64,000 bases of DNA from Bdellovibrionales bacterium RIFOXYC1_FULL_37_79 (GTDB taxonomy: Bacteria > Bdellovibrionota > Bacteriovoracia > Bacteriovoracales > Bacteriovoracaceae). Positions 35,948-45,565 of the stretch are shown here, one piece after another. The translations under genes and the position numbers were made by a program. The notes under the pieces were generated by a model. It was not told the origin of the DNA and made no database searches. It was given only the letters and a program-made list of their open reading frames with translations. The stretch's first letter is position 1; every line of letters starts with the position of its first letter. Location of the stretch: positions 1 through 64,000 of the forward strand of contig MEQB01000036.1 of the NCBI GenBank assembly GCA_001770015.1, in the 5' to 3' direction.

Positions 35948-36838
35948 TTATTGAATATATGTTTGACCGTTTTGATCATCCTCTAGCACCAGATCAAAAA
36001 CATGCAACCAAAATTTTCTGAAAGCCGCAATTTGATCCAAATAATGCCAAAATTCCGCATAAATAGGGATGTTAAAAGGGTAATCCAAATCGAATTCGTT
36101 AATCCCTTCCAAAAAAATCCTACGAAACATTCTAAAGGCGATGGAAGCTTTGTCGCTGGTTCTGATTGACAAGGATTTTGAAGTGCATGAAAATTCTTTA
36201 ACTGGAAATAAAAGTCCATACAACTTAAAAACCTGGTTAAAATAGATGCCAGCTTTACGATGATCTCCCACTGGCCCAAGTTGCATTAGATTTTGTGCCC
36301 TATCAATTCCGTGTGATTTGAAAAAAAGTGTTATCCGATCATCTGAATCATCATACCACCAGCTAAAACCAGGATCAGATATATTACAAATAACATCCTC
36401 TTGGATGGGAAATCTGCGATTGATCATATGCTTGACGATTTTATCCGCTTTTTCCACAGTATCGGTTTCGTAATATTGAATCTCACCAGGATCGGTATCC
36501 TTATCAATTTTAAGTCGATAAAAAGCCTCTTCGTCTCGGTAATTATTGATTTGTTGATGACGAAACCTCAGGTTGGAGGTGGCAAATCCTCTTATGCAAA
36601 AAGTATGTCCCCCCTTTTCCAGCACAAAAATAATTCCAGGTTTAGCAGATGGCGCAAGGCTATTTTCTGATTTAGTAGGCTGACATTCGCTTTCATTCTT
36701 TTCATTGACCGCAAACACAGGATCGATCTCATCTAATAATTGCTTTTGTCTTCGTAAAATATTAGAAAGCTCAACGGTTTCTTGGGCCAAAAGACTAAAA
36801 TCCATGTCCATAAGCACTGACACCTTTTCATTTATCAT
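35948..36838 (-). CDS. Hypothetical cytoplasmic protein
   Basis: 296 residues with no signal peptide or TM helix. A helical N-terminus with a disordered linker (about 45-65) is followed by a mixed alpha/beta body (GIIFVLEKGGHTFCIRGF; FSWWYDDSDDRITLFF). I do not recognise a family. Start uncertain: ATG 36838, or ATG 36811 with a distant AAAAGG. It lies between yggT and the ftsB-like gene on the same strand. Confidence 0.6.
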   Translation of the reverse strand: MINEKVSVLMDMDFSLLAQETVELSNILRRQKQLLDEIDPVFAVNEKNESECQPTKSENSLAPSAKPGIIFVLEKGGHTFCIRGFATSNLRFRHQQINNYRDEEAFYRLKIDKDTDPGEIQYYETDTVEKADKIVKHMINRRFPIQEDVICNISDPGFSWWYDDSDDRITLFFKSHGIDRAQNLMQLGPVGDHRKAGIYFNQVFKLYGLLFPVKEFSCTSKSLSIRTSDKASIAFRMFRRIFLEGINEFDLDYPFNIPIYAEFWHYLDQIAAFRKFWLHVFDLVLEDDQNGQTYIQ

Positions 36839-36898
36839 GAAAAAAAACTACATCAATAGCTTATTTTATATTTAATTGATCTGATTTGACAATCAGTA

Positions 36899-37135
36899 TC
36901 ACCACAGCGCTTCGATCGTTTTTAAGATGACTATAAAAATAATGGGGGAAATATCTATGGGGAGATCCTGCATCGGCAATTTTTGAACTATATATTTTCT
37001 AATCGGGTTGAGAGTCAGATCCGCCAGCATCTTTATTTTTCTTGCCCAATTATTTTTATTATACTGGGGGAAATAACTTAAGACCGCATCCACAATCAAT
37101 AGCATAATATAAATATTGAGTATCGCACGGATCAT
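36899..37135 (-). CDS. YggT family membrane protein
   Basis: 78 residues, a single YggT repeat: TM helix 1 (IRAILNIYIMLLIVDAVLSYFP), a basic loop with 'LTLNPIRKYIVQKLP', and TM helix 2 (DISPIIFIVILKTIEAL). The family is linked to division/osmotic functions in several bacteria. GAGGTG precedes the ATG. It lies 29 bases after pepD. Confidence 0.85.
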   Translation of the reverse strand: MIRAILNIYIMLLIVDAVLSYFPQYNKNNWARKIKMLADLTLNPIRKYIVQKLPMQDLPIDISPIIFIVILKTIEALW

Positions 37136-37164
37136 TTTTCACCTCTTTTATGAAATATAAAAAA

Positions 37165-38622
37165 TTACAGTTCTTTCAATATAGCAGCCAGGTAATCCCA
37201 TAACTGGCAAGCAGATTTGATCTCCAATCTCTCCGTGGGAGAATGAGCACCTGATATATTGGGACCTATGGAAATAATATCCATGTCGCCCAATTTGTTT
37301 TTTAAAATTCCACATTCCAAGCCGGCATGAATGGCCTTTACTGACGGGATCACCCCAAAAAGATCATGGAATTGGGTTTTGGCCAAATCCAGTAATTTAT
37401 TGTCATGAACCGGTTTCCAGCTGGGATACCCCTCACTCATTTCCACTTTTAAATTAAAGTTAGCCGCCAGTCCGGCAATTTTATTTTTAATAGTGTTAAC
37501 TTCCCCCCGATCAATAAAACGCATGGAAGTCTCTATAAAAATATCATTCTTTTCAAGTCTCATCATCGCCAGGTTGGAACTTAAAGTCACCAGGGGCTCC
37601 AGCAGATTCCAATCATAATTATATGCCCCGTGAGGAAATAAATTCAAAAGATTGACAATGCGATCTCTTTGCTTCTTGGGCAACACCCGCTTTATTTTTT
37701 CTAAACCTTGAATCAGATTGATTTGTAAATCCCGGTCTTCGGGCAAAGCGTTTTGGCGTAAACCCGCCAAGACCTGAAGGCAAATTTCCTGAAACTTTTT
37801 AAAATCCTCTTTTTTTATGACTAATTTGCATACCGCATCCCTCGGAATAATATTATGGGCCTTACCTGCGCTAATACTGGAGATTGAATAATCCAATTTT
37901 TGGGCCTCCCATAGAATTTGGGCCAGCACCACCATCGCATTTAATCGGCCACGATGAATATCCAGACCTGAATGGCCTCCTTTCAAATTCTTTATTTCCA
38001 AAACACATGAAAGATGATTTTTATTGGCATCCACCTGATGAGTTTTTCCAGATAATTTAGCATCAATCCCCCCCGCACATCCGATGTAAATGGCTCCCCA
38101 TTCCTCGGTATCTATATTGATCATTTTTCTCCCTTTCAGCAAAGAAGCATCCAAATTCAAGGCTCCATTCAAACCGGTTTCCTCGTCTGTAGTAAAGAGT
38201 AACTCAAGCGGAGGATGAGCGATTTTTTTGTCACAGGCCAACGCTAAAGACATCGCACAACCAAAACCATTATCCGCACCAAGAGTAGTTCCTTTGGCAT
38301 AAATCCATCCGTCTTGAACATAAATATCGATGGGATCTTTTTCGAAATCAAAATTCTTTTCAGGAATTTTATCGCACACCATATCCATATGATTCTGAAT
38401 GATGACGGGAGAATTATGTTCCTTGCCTGGCGTGCCTGGAACATAAATAATAACATTCTTGGCACTGTCCACTTTGTATTTTAGATTTTCTCTGATGGCC
38501 AGATTGGTTAAATATTTAATAACCAAAGCCTCCTTTTTACTAGGCCTAGGAGTTTGGGTTAATTGATAAAAGCATTCCCAAACATGCTGGGGTTGCGTTG
38601 GATAATTGGTGATGTTTTTCAT
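37165..38622 (-). CDS. pepD: Aminoacyl-histidine / cytosol non-specific dipeptidase (M20/PepD)
   Basis: 485 residues from ATG 38622 with a GGAAGGA ribosome site; an upstream GTG frame lacks one. Metal-binding and catalytic motifs of M20: H in IQNHMDMVCD, D in GADNGFG, EE in TTDEETGLNGA, D in INIDTEEWG. The family motif 'HSGLDIHRGRLNA' and C-terminal 'HAGLECGIL' are present. It hydrolyses dipeptides, including Xaa-His, in the cytoplasm. First gene of a likely pepD-yggT-hypothetical-ftsB run. Confidence 0.92.
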   Translation of the reverse strand: MKNITNYPTQPQHVWECFYQLTQTPRPSKKEALVIKYLTNLAIRENLKYKVDSAKNVIIYVPGTPGKEHNSPVIIQNHMDMVCDKIPEKNFDFEKDPIDIYVQDGWIYAKGTTLGADNGFGCAMSLALACDKKIAHPPLELLFTTDEETGLNGALNLDASLLKGRKMINIDTEEWGAIYIGCAGGIDAKLSGKTHQVDANKNHLSCVLEIKNLKGGHSGLDIHRGRLNAMVVLAQILWEAQKLDYSISSISAGKAHNIIPRDAVCKLVIKKEDFKKFQEICLQVLAGLRQNALPEDRDLQINLIQGLEKIKRVLPKKQRDRIVNLLNLFPHGAYNYDWNLLEPLVTLSSNLAMMRLEKNDIFIETSMRFIDRGEVNTIKNKIAGLAANFNLKVEMSEGYPSWKPVHDNKLLDLAKTQFHDLFGVIPSVKAIHAGLECGILKNKLGDMDIISIGPNISGAHSPTERLEIKSACQLWDYLAAILKEL

Positions 38623-38734
38623 TTTTTCCTTCCACTGTGATTTTAAAAAATTACGCAATAACTTATCAAAAATCGGGCGATCTTGCACATGCGCTAAGAG
38701 TCATACCGATTCTAAGAATTACCGTTATATAATC

Positions 38735-38762
38735 TTGACATCATTCAACTTACGATTATGAT
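38735..38762 (+). promoter_or_regulatory. Sigma-70-type promoter of tRNA-Arg
   Basis: TTGACA (38735-38740), a 16-base spacer and TATGAT (38757-38762), 16 bases upstream of the tRNA 5' end. The -35 box is the consensus and the -10 box has one mismatch. Confidence 0.7.
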
Positions 38763-38778
38763 AAATTATTTACCTCAT

Positions 38779-38853
38779 GGCCTCATAGTTAAATGGACAT
38801 AACGGAGCATTCCTAATGCTCAATTCGTGGTTCGATTCCACGTGGGGCTACCA
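38779..38853 (+). tRNA. tRNA-Arg (anticodon CCT)
   Basis: 75 bases with the CCA end encoded. Acceptor GGCCTCA pairs with TGGGGCT (with G-U pairs). D-arm GTTA/TAAC with a GG-containing loop. Anticodon stem GAGCA/TGCTC around TTCCTAA, giving anticodon CCT that reads AGG. T-arm CGTGG-TTCGATT-CCACG. Discriminator A plus CCA at 38851-38853. No integrase or attachment-site duplication was seen next to it. Confidence 0.92.
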
Positions 38854-38972
38854 CTGTTATGTAGAATTCTTAGATGCTTTTGTCGGACATGAAAGTTCGC
38901 CAGTTTTTAATGAAATTATATGAAGCCAATCTTCATGATTTAAAAAAATTAAGATCACCTTCTCAAGAATTT

Positions 38973-40667
38973 TTAACTTTTCAATTTTTGCAACAAAGCA
39001 ATGATCGCCTTTTGAGGAAAAGGTTTTTTGAGAATGGCATCCGCATTATAGCGGGGCAAATCAAGCTCCAACTCTTCCTCGCTCCACATGCAACCAGTAA
39101 TCAACACAAATTTAGTTTTTTCACAATTTTTTAATTTTCTGGCCCTATCTATTAATTCATCCCCTCTCATCTTGGGCATCATTAAATCAGTAATCACAAA
39201 ATCAAAATCATTTTTTTTAAAATATCCCATGGCCTCACTGGCACTTTTAGCCGTCATCACTTCCAAACCAGCCTCTTTTAAAAGCATCCCCAGAATATCT
39301 CTAATGGATTCCTCATCATCCACCACCAAAACTTTTCCCTGCATTTTTTTAATTTTATCATCAACAATCACTGGTTTTGACTTAAACTCCCTGCTGGTCA
39401 CTGGTAACGTGACAATAAAGTTGCTTCCCACCCCTTCCCTGGATAAGACACTAATCTCCCCACCAAAGGCCTTGATAATTTTATAAGTGATCGACAGGCC
39501 AAGTCCGGTACCTTTACCTGCCACCTTGGTGGTGAAAAAGGATTCAAAAATCTTATTTAAATTTTCATCTGAAATTCCGTGTCCACTGTCTTCTACCTCA
39601 ATAACGATATTTGCATTTTGTGACTTGGAGCTCACCTTGATAAACTTATTTGGTGCAGCGGCATCAAACTGTTTCTCCATCATGGCATCCCTGGCGTTGG
39701 AAAAAAGATTCATGAATACTTGTTGGATTCTGCCCACATTGGCAAAGATGTAATGGGAACTCGCCATGAAATTTGTTTGGAACTTGATATCATCCTTTTG
39801 ATAAATGTTTTCAATTAAACTGATGGAATCCAAAATCAAATCATGCAGATCAAAAACTTCTGAGATCTCACTATCGACGCGGGCAAAACTGCGCAGTCCC
39901 GAAACAATATTGATAATTCTGCTGATAGCATTGTTTTGCCTGTCAAAAATCAAATCAAGTTGCTTGTCTTCAAGTTTGTACCTGGTCACAATCATTTTCA
40001 GGATGTCCATATTTCCTTGAATCACCGTCAGGGGATTATTTATTTCATGGGCCACGGCTGCCGCCAGCATCCCGATAGAAGCCAGTTTAGACGAACGTAT
40101 CAATTGATTTTCCACGGTTTTTACCTGTTCGCTTTGCTGGGCCACCAGATTTGTCATCCCTTCAATTTGCGTTTTGCTATGCAAGTACAGATCCCATTTT
40201 TGACAAAGCGTATAGGCCAGTTGGATTACCTCCACTGCATCAAAGGGTTTTTTTAAAATCAACAGTCGGTCAGTAAGACCTAGCTCTTTGGCCAAATCTT
40301 CCCAGGTATAATCGGAATAAGCGGTACAAATCACACATTGAATATTCACATCAACTTCAAATATTTTTTTTATGGTCTCCAGGCCATCCCACCCCGGAGG
40401 CATGCGCATATCCACAAAGGCCACCTTATAAGGTTCATTATTTTTCTGGGCATTTATCACCCATTCAAACCCCTCCTTGCCTTGTAAAGCGCAATCCACC
40501 CAGAATTCTTTGGGGGTAAATCTGGTGTGATCCTCCTTTTTTAAAAAACTATTAATCATATTTTGGGCCTCATTGACCCGTTTTTCACCCAATATTTTTT
40601 TAAAGTCATTATGAATAATTTCCTGATCATCAATGACGAGAATTTTATTTTTCATCTTGCTATCCAT
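38973..40667 (-). CDS. Cytoplasmic REC-HisKA-HATPase-REC hybrid kinase
   Basis: 564 residues without TM helices. An N-terminal receiver (D86 in [10 protein letters not shown]139 in LKKPF) carries a 20-30 residue insertion. HisKA has phosphoacceptor H207 in [10 protein letters not shown], and the HATPase shows DSGHGIS and [11 protein letters not shown] second receiver has D494 in ITDLMMP and LKKPFP near the end. The start has AGAGG eight bases upstream and lies three bases after the stop of the membrane kinase gene. The N-terminal receiver is a natural acceptor for phosphate from that kinase, which itself lacks a receiver. Confidence 0.9.
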   Translation of the reverse strand: MDSKMKNKILVIDDQEIIHNDFKKILGEKRVNEAQNMINSFLKKEDHTRFTPKEFWVDCALQGKEGFEWVINAQKNNEPYKVAFVDMRMPPGWDGLETIKKIFEVDVNIQCVICTAYSDYTWEDLAKELGLTDRLLILKKPFDAVEVIQLAYTLCQKWDLYLHSKTQIEGMTNLVAQQSEQVKTVENQLIRSSKLASIGMLAAAVAHEINNPLTVIQGNMDILKMIVTRYKLEDKQLDLIFDRQNNAISRIINIVSGLRSFARVDSEISEVFDLHDLILDSISLIENIYQKDDIKFQTNFMASSHYIFANVGRIQQVFMNLFSNARDAMMEKQFDAAAPNKFIKVSSKSQNANIVIEVEDSGHGISDENLNKIFESFFTTKVAGKGTGLGLSITYKIIKAFGGEISVLSREGVGSNFIVTLPVTSREFKSKPVIVDDKIKKMQGKVLVVDDEESIRDILGMLLKEAGLEVMTAKSASEAMGYFKKNDFDFVITDLMMPKMRGDELIDRARKLKNCEKTKFVLITGCMWSEEELELDLPRYNADAILKKPFPQKAIIALLQKLKS

Positions 40668-40670
40668 GCT

Positions 40671-42290
40671 TTATCCTCTATCTTTGTGAAGGGAGCGATG
40701 TTGGCAGGGAAAAGTGAAAACGAACTCCGCCCCCTTTTTTTCACCTTCACTTTTAACTTCTAATTGTCCACCAATCTCTTTTGCCGCCAGCGCAGAATTA
40801 TGTAATCCAAAACCGTGGCCATCTTTTTTGGTGGTATGACCATAAAGAAAAATTTTATTTAATTGATCCTCACTGATTCCAATTCCATTGTCCTTGACCA
40901 TAACCTTGATCATCTGATCCTGTTTTCTAACCACCACATGAATTTTTTTATTCTCCATACCTTTTAACGCATCTTTAGCATTGGTAATCAGATTGATTAA
41001 AACCTGGATCACTTTTAAGCGATCGGTTTCTACCACGATCTCTTGTGCATTTTCTTCAACCACCTCTATCTCGTGTCTGATCAAGGCATTCTTATTGATA
41101 CTGATCGCCTGGGAGATAATTTCATTTATATTAAATTTTTCAATCATGCCGCCTTTTTTAGCGACTGATTGCTGGATATAAACAATATTTTTAATATTTT
41201 CCACGTACTTTTCCAGTTCCATAAACTCAAGGCCAACTTCCTGTTGTTCTTTTTTCATTTCTTCACTGATAGCTAAAAGTACCGGAAAAAACATTCGCCC
41301 CTGTTCATGGTTTTGAATAAATCCTACCCAGTCATTTTGGGCGGTATAAACCACTTCCATCACTTTGAAAAAATCATTCAGGCTGGCATTTTTCAAACGG
41401 CGCTTAATCTCTCCAATGGAAATATTAATACTATTCAAAACATTACCCACATTGTGAAGCACACCAGTGGCAACTTCACTCATCCCCGCCTCTCTGGAAA
41501 CTTCCACCAATTTCTTTTGCATTTCTTCCTTGATTTTTTCCGCTTTATTTTTTTCGCTGATATCTGCCGCAGTACAAACAATGACATTTTCCAAATGTTC
41601 ATTGCCCATCAAAGAGGCTGAAAACAACACGGGAAAAAGCTCCTTATCTTTCTTTATTAACATGATCTCCTTTTGTCTGACTTTCCCTTCTAAAAGAAAA
41701 TCCCATGCCTCGCTACTTTTAAACTCTCCCGATAAAACTGACAAAGGTCTCCCAAGCACATCAGCTTCATCCCATCCCAAATTGTACGTCGTAGCCTGGT
41801 TAACCGATTTGATAAGTCCCTCGCTATCCAAAACAATCAGCATATCCCGCATAGATGATAAGATATTATCCAGATAATTTTTAGAAACCGATGTCTCATT
41901 TAGACTTTGCACCATCTTATTGAAAGTCAAGGCCATAATACCCAGCTCGGTGTTATCATTAATGGACACTTTGATATTCCAATTCCCCTTATCAACTTCC
42001 AGCATGGCAGCCGTTAACTGCTTGATTGAATGGGCCAGCGGGCCAGTAATTTTCACTGCAATTAAAATCACCAAGATTACTCCCAGTAAGGTGGTGCCTG
42101 TTCCTACCGCAATTATTTTGACCAAAAGCTGGTTAACCGCCTCCTGGGGAATCTGTTCATTATTCAAAAAATTTTTTATAAAATACTGACTGATCGTACT
42201 GGTAAATATACCAAGAAAAGATGACAACAAGACAAAGGCCACCAAAATGGTATTTCTAATGGTTATATAACTTTTATGCTCCATAAACAT
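40671..42290 (-). CDS. Membrane sensor kinase (HAMP-PAS-HATPase, 'LHNVGN' type H-box)
   Basis: 539 residues. TM1 about 12-32, a very short periplasmic loop of about 28 residues, TM2 about 60-80, HAMP about 81-133, PAS about 138-250. The H-box is 'GVLHNVGNVLNSI' (H279), a variant common in deltaproteobacterial kinases without a standard HisKA hit. The ATPase domain shows NLITNAKDAL, DNGIGIS and GHGFGLH. The short loop argues for sensing through the membrane, the PAS domain or the neighbouring transporter. Its ATG follows the YeiH stop codon directly (TAGATG). Confidence 0.88.
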   Translation of the reverse strand: MFMEHKSYITIRNTILVAFVLLSSFLGIFTSTISQYFIKNFLNNEQIPQEAVNQLLVKIIAVGTGTTLLGVILVILIAVKITGPLAHSIKQLTAAMLEVDKGNWNIKVSINDNTELGIMALTFNKMVQSLNETSVSKNYLDNILSSMRDMLIVLDSEGLIKSVNQATTYNLGWDEADVLGRPLSVLSGEFKSSEAWDFLLEGKVRQKEIMLIKKDKELFPVLFSASLMGNEHLENVIVCTAADISEKNKAEKIKEEMQKKLVEVSREAGMSEVATGVLHNVGNVLNSINISIGEIKRRLKNASLNDFFKVMEVVYTAQNDWVGFIQNHEQGRMFFPVLLAISEEMKKEQQEVGLEFMELEKYVENIKNIVYIQQSVAKKGGMIEKFNINEIISQAISINKNALIRHEIEVVEENAQEIVVETDRLKVIQVLINLITNAKDALKGMENKKIHVVVRKQDQMIKVMVKDNGIGISEDQLNKIFLYGHTTKKDGHGFGLHNSALAAKEIGGQLEVKSEGEKKGAEFVFTFPCQHRSLHKDRG

Positions 42291-43304
42291 CTATCTTATA
42301 AAATTAATCATTACTAAAAAAAATACGCTGGCACAGATAAAACCAATGGTGGCCATTAAAAGTGCCTTGAGCCCATGATCACTTAAAATTTTCCGTGCAT
42401 CAGCATTAAGCCCGATTGCCGCCATGGCCATCGCCCACAAAAACATATAAATCGGTGTAATGGTGGGACTTAACAACTCATCATAAAATTGACGGTGATA
42501 ACCATAAAAATAAGATCCCAGCACTCCTCCGACGATAAAGATCAGCAAAATACCCACTGTGTATAATTTATTTTTGCGGACGCTGCCAAAAACCGGTATC
42601 GCCACCATCAATGCCAGATACCGGAGTGCTTTTACCGATAAGGCCAATTTGGCGGCGTAAAAAGTATCGACTTTTTCCACCAACGGAGGAATAAAATTCA
42701 TGGCAGCCTTTACAAAACCGGTATATTGCATGGTTGTACCTGCGAACAGGGCATACACTTCATTATCCAAACCCAAAATGGTGCCCACAAAAGGCAATAC
42801 CACAAATAAGGCCAGCAATCCCACGAAGGTCACCGCGATCAAGGACACTGAAACATCGTCGCTTTCGGCATCCATGGCATAGGAAGTGACGGCAATAGCA
42901 GAAGCCCCACAGATCCCGGAAGAGGCAGCCACCAAATAACTGATTTCTTTTTTTTGTTTAAGCAGCTTTCCCGCCACAATGATGGAAAGAAAATAAACCG
43001 CCACCACTCCAAAAGTTAACAGGATAAGCATGGGATCATTTTTGGAATATTTTACAAAATTTAAATTTTTTAATGCATAAAAAATAATCCCCACAGGAAT
43101 CAGGATTTTGGGAGCCAGCTTGAAAAAATCAATTATTTTTTGATTAAAATTAAGCATCGATCTCAAGGTTATACCAATGATTAACGCCAACAGTAGCGGA
43201 TCAGCAAAGCTATCCCCTGCTATTTTTTCCGTAGCATATGATGCCATCCCAATCATCAAGATGATGGTAAGACTTGCAATAGCATCCTTATGTTTTTGCA
43301 ACAT
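42291..43304 (-). CDS. YeiH/UPF0324 family putative anion exporter
   Basis: 337 residues with about ten TM helices. Family marker 'GICGASAIAVTSYAMDAE' lies about residues 133-150, with the duplicated-looking half around 'MFLWAMAMAAIGLNADARKI'. Some YeiH relatives are reported as sulfate/sulfonate or taurine-linked exporters; the substrate here is unknown. AGGAG precedes the ATG. First gene of a tight operon with two signalling kinases. Confidence 0.88.
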   Translation of the reverse strand: MLQKHKDAIASLTIILMIGMASYATEKIAGDSFADPLLLALIIGITLRSMLNFNQKIIDFFKLAPKILIPVGIIFYALKNLNFVKYSKNDPMLILLTFGVVAVYFLSIIVAGKLLKQKKEISYLVAASSGICGASAIAVTSYAMDAESDDVSVSLIAVTFVGLLALFVVLPFVGTILGLDNEVYALFAGTTMQYTGFVKAAMNFIPPLVEKVDTFYAAKLALSVKALRYLALMVAIPVFGSVRKNKLYTVGILLIFIVGGVLGSYFYGYHRQFYDELLSPTITPIYMFLWAMAMAAIGLNADARKILSDHGLKALLMATIGFICASVFFLVMINFIR

Positions 43305-43456
43305 AGAGATCTCCTAATCATAAATATCCTGAGGTTTATTGTATTGTAGGTTTCAATACCGGATATATAAAGAGTAACATTTTGCCTGAATGACCATCAA
43401 GCCTGATTACCTGACTATTAGCATCTGATATAAACGGACTCACTATAATGGGCCAG

Positions 43457-44638
43457 TTAGTTTTTTTTATCCCCCACCACTTCCAAGCTGGATACATGCA
43501 TGTCGATCCATGACTTTACATACTGATCAATATAACCTTTAAAATTCTCACTTACTTGCATGCCGGAAAAATCCAGAGGCTGCATAGTCCTTGATAAGAA
43601 AATAAAATCCATATATTGATTATCCTCTTGTTTAAAGGCCGGACAAATGGCGGAAGGCAAGAATTGATTTTCCAGAAAGCAATTAATAGCCTTGTCATTA
43701 TCCAGCCGGATCAAGACCTCTATATAATTAATGCCATAATCCTTCATTTTGAAAATTAGTCTTTTTAAATTATTGGCCCCCAGCTCTTCAATTTCCTGGT
43801 TGGTACCGATAATGGCGCAATAGTGATCTTTTTGACTTAAATGAGCGTATAACTCAAAATCCGACTCCGTTGCTGTGATCAACAAATTGGGAGCTTCAAA
43901 AGGTGTGAATTCCTTGTCCCGAAATTCCTTGGGAAAGGTTTTTTGAAATCGTTTTTTGACAAATTGAGGTGCCAGCACAAATTCAAAATCATTCTCTACC
44001 GGACTAAATTTCAAATCATAAGTGACACAGACACTCTCATTTTTTTTCTGACTAAGGCATCGCTTTTTACCAAGAATTCGGTTGGAAATTTTTAAAAGAG
44101 GTTTGAGTTTGGGGGAAATAGTATAAATATACTGTCTATTTTCCAGCACATTTTTACGAAAACATCCCATAAAGGTCAACGTTTCAAAAGCATGAATTTT
44201 ATGGGCATTGGGAAAAATCCCCAGCGAATAATAACCATTTTTTAAAAACATCAGCTGGCTGGCCACCGACACGGTACGAGTGGTGGTATATAGGGCATCA
44301 ATATCGTTTTCCTGCTCCAAAAGTATCTGCGTCCCTTTACTAATCAAAAGTCCGGCAATACCACGTCCTTGATAACCAGGCATCACCGCCACTCCCATCA
44401 CTTTTCCGGTACGACTGCATTTATCGAAATGAAAAATAATCGATCCAATCGATTTATTTTGGTTGGTGGTATCCTTGGCGATCAGCCACAAATAACGATC
44501 AGGACTTAAGAGTGCATCTTTGATCTCATCTGGATTGGTACCGATGCTAAGCGGATAATCGTTTTTATAAACCCGGTAGTAGATATTCAATATATCAGGA
44601 ATATCGACGAGGGTGGCCTTGATAATACTAAAATCCAT
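43457..44638 (-). CDS. Two-domain GNAT-family acetyltransferase
   Basis: 393 residues. The N-terminal domain (about 1-155) is a GNAT fold with the acetyl-CoA loop 'VMPGYQGRGIAGLL' (Q/RxxGxG) after the V-strand. The C-terminal half (about 215-370) also looks GNAT-like in strand order (INYIEVLIRLDNDKAINCFLENQFLPSA) but lacks the acetyl-CoA loop. GGGAG precedes the ATG. Substrate not readable. It stands alone between MarC and YeiH. Confidence 0.75.
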   Translation of the reverse strand: MDFSIIKATLVDIPDILNIYYRVYKNDYPLSIGTNPDEIKDALLSPDRYLWLIAKDTTNQNKSIGSIIFHFDKCSRTGKVMGVAVMPGYQGRGIAGLLISKGTQILLEQENDIDALYTTTRTVSVASQLMFLKNGYYSLGIFPNAHKIHAFETLTFMGCFRKNVLENRQYIYTISPKLKPLLKISNRILGKKRCLSQKKNESVCVTYDLKFSPVENDFEFVLAPQFVKKRFQKTFPKEFRDKEFTPFEAPNLLITATESDFELYAHLSQKDHYCAIIGTNQEIEELGANNLKRLIFKMKDYGINYIEVLIRLDNDKAINCFLENQFLPSAICPAFKQEDNQYMDFIFLSRTMQPLDFSGMQVSENFKGYIDQYVKSWIDMHVSSLEVVGDKKN

Positions 44639-44778
44639 TGTTCACTCCCAAAATGTCTCATCCTAGAATATAATCCAAACCCAAACTAGACTCCAGTCTT
44701 TTGTGCATTGCGGTATTAATTACATATTTTTATAATTTTTCCTATAATTACAGATAGCTACGATCAAAATAGAAACCA

Positions 44779-45408
44779 TTATTTGATCAGAAAAGAAGTT
44801 TTAATTCCCTGAATAATATATTCCACCGAAATAGCTGCCAGGATAAGGCCCATCAACCTGGTAATGATATTGATCCCGGTTCGTCCCAGAATCTGGATTA
44901 GATAATGAGCGGTTTTTAAGATCAGACACATCAGCAAGGTAGAAACCACAATTGAAAAAAATAAAATAATACCTTTGCTCAAAGAGTCCACTTCTCCTGC
45001 TTGCAACACCACCGTGGAAATGGCACCGGGCCCCGAAATCATGGGAATCGCCAAAGGGAAAATAGATACGTCCTGTTTCTCGATGCCTTCTTGTTCTTCG
45101 TGCTCGGTTTGTCTGATCTGGGAGCGCTTGGCGTGCAACATTTCAATGGACATGATAAGCAGCAGTAAGCCGCCCGCCACTTTAAAGGAGTGAATGGAAA
45201 AACCAAATAAGTTAAAAAAACCGTTGCCAAAAAGGGCAAAAAAAAGACAAATCCCCATGACGGTTAATCCGGTCTTTTTAATCATTTTATTTTTTTCTTC
45301 CTCTGAATTATCCTTGGTGAGAGAAATGAAAACTGGAACAATGGAAAACGGTCCCATTATAATGAAAACTGAACTAAAGGTTTTTAGGATATATTCCAAA
45401 TATTCCAT
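44779..45408 (-). CDS. MarC/UPF0056 family membrane protein
   Basis: 209 residues from ATG 45408 with AAAGG just upstream; the frame opens to a TTG seven codons earlier. Six TM helices. MarC signatures: 'FIIMGPFSIVPVFISLT' at the start, 'IFPLAIPMISGPGAISTV' in the middle and 'TRLMGLILAAISVEYIIQGI' at the end. Function is not established; an early link to multiple antibiotic resistance was not confirmed. Confidence 0.88.
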   Translation of the reverse strand: MEYLEYILKTFSSVFIIMGPFSIVPVFISLTKDNSEEEKNKMIKKTGLTVMGICLFFALFGNGFFNLFGFSIHSFKVAGGLLLLIMSIEMLHAKRSQIRQTEHEEQEGIEKQDVSIFPLAIPMISGPGAISTVVLQAGEVDSLSKGIILFFSIVVSTLLMCLILKTAHYLIQILGRTGINIITRLMGLILAAISVEYIIQGIKTSFLIK

Positions 45409-45565
45409 ATAACCTTTGTACTCTGGCAACCCGAATGTTTCAAGAGGGAATTAAAATGTGAAATATCAGACTAAAACAAGCAAGCTTACCACCTTGAAAA
45501 ATGTACCCTCTTTCGTTTCATCCTTCTATTGATTAAAATGAGATAAATCATTTTTTTTAAGATTT

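Noticed and set aside
38779-39000. tRNA-Arg as an integration site
   Set aside because: No integrase, no repeat of the tRNA 3' end and ordinary genes on both sides.
38874-39134. 86-codon frame just after the tRNA
   Set aside because: More than half overlaps the C-terminal receiver of the hybrid kinase antisense, no ribosome site and no recognisable domain.
41467-41877. 136-codon plus-strand frame
   Set aside because: Shadow of the PAS/H-box region of the membrane kinase on the other strand.
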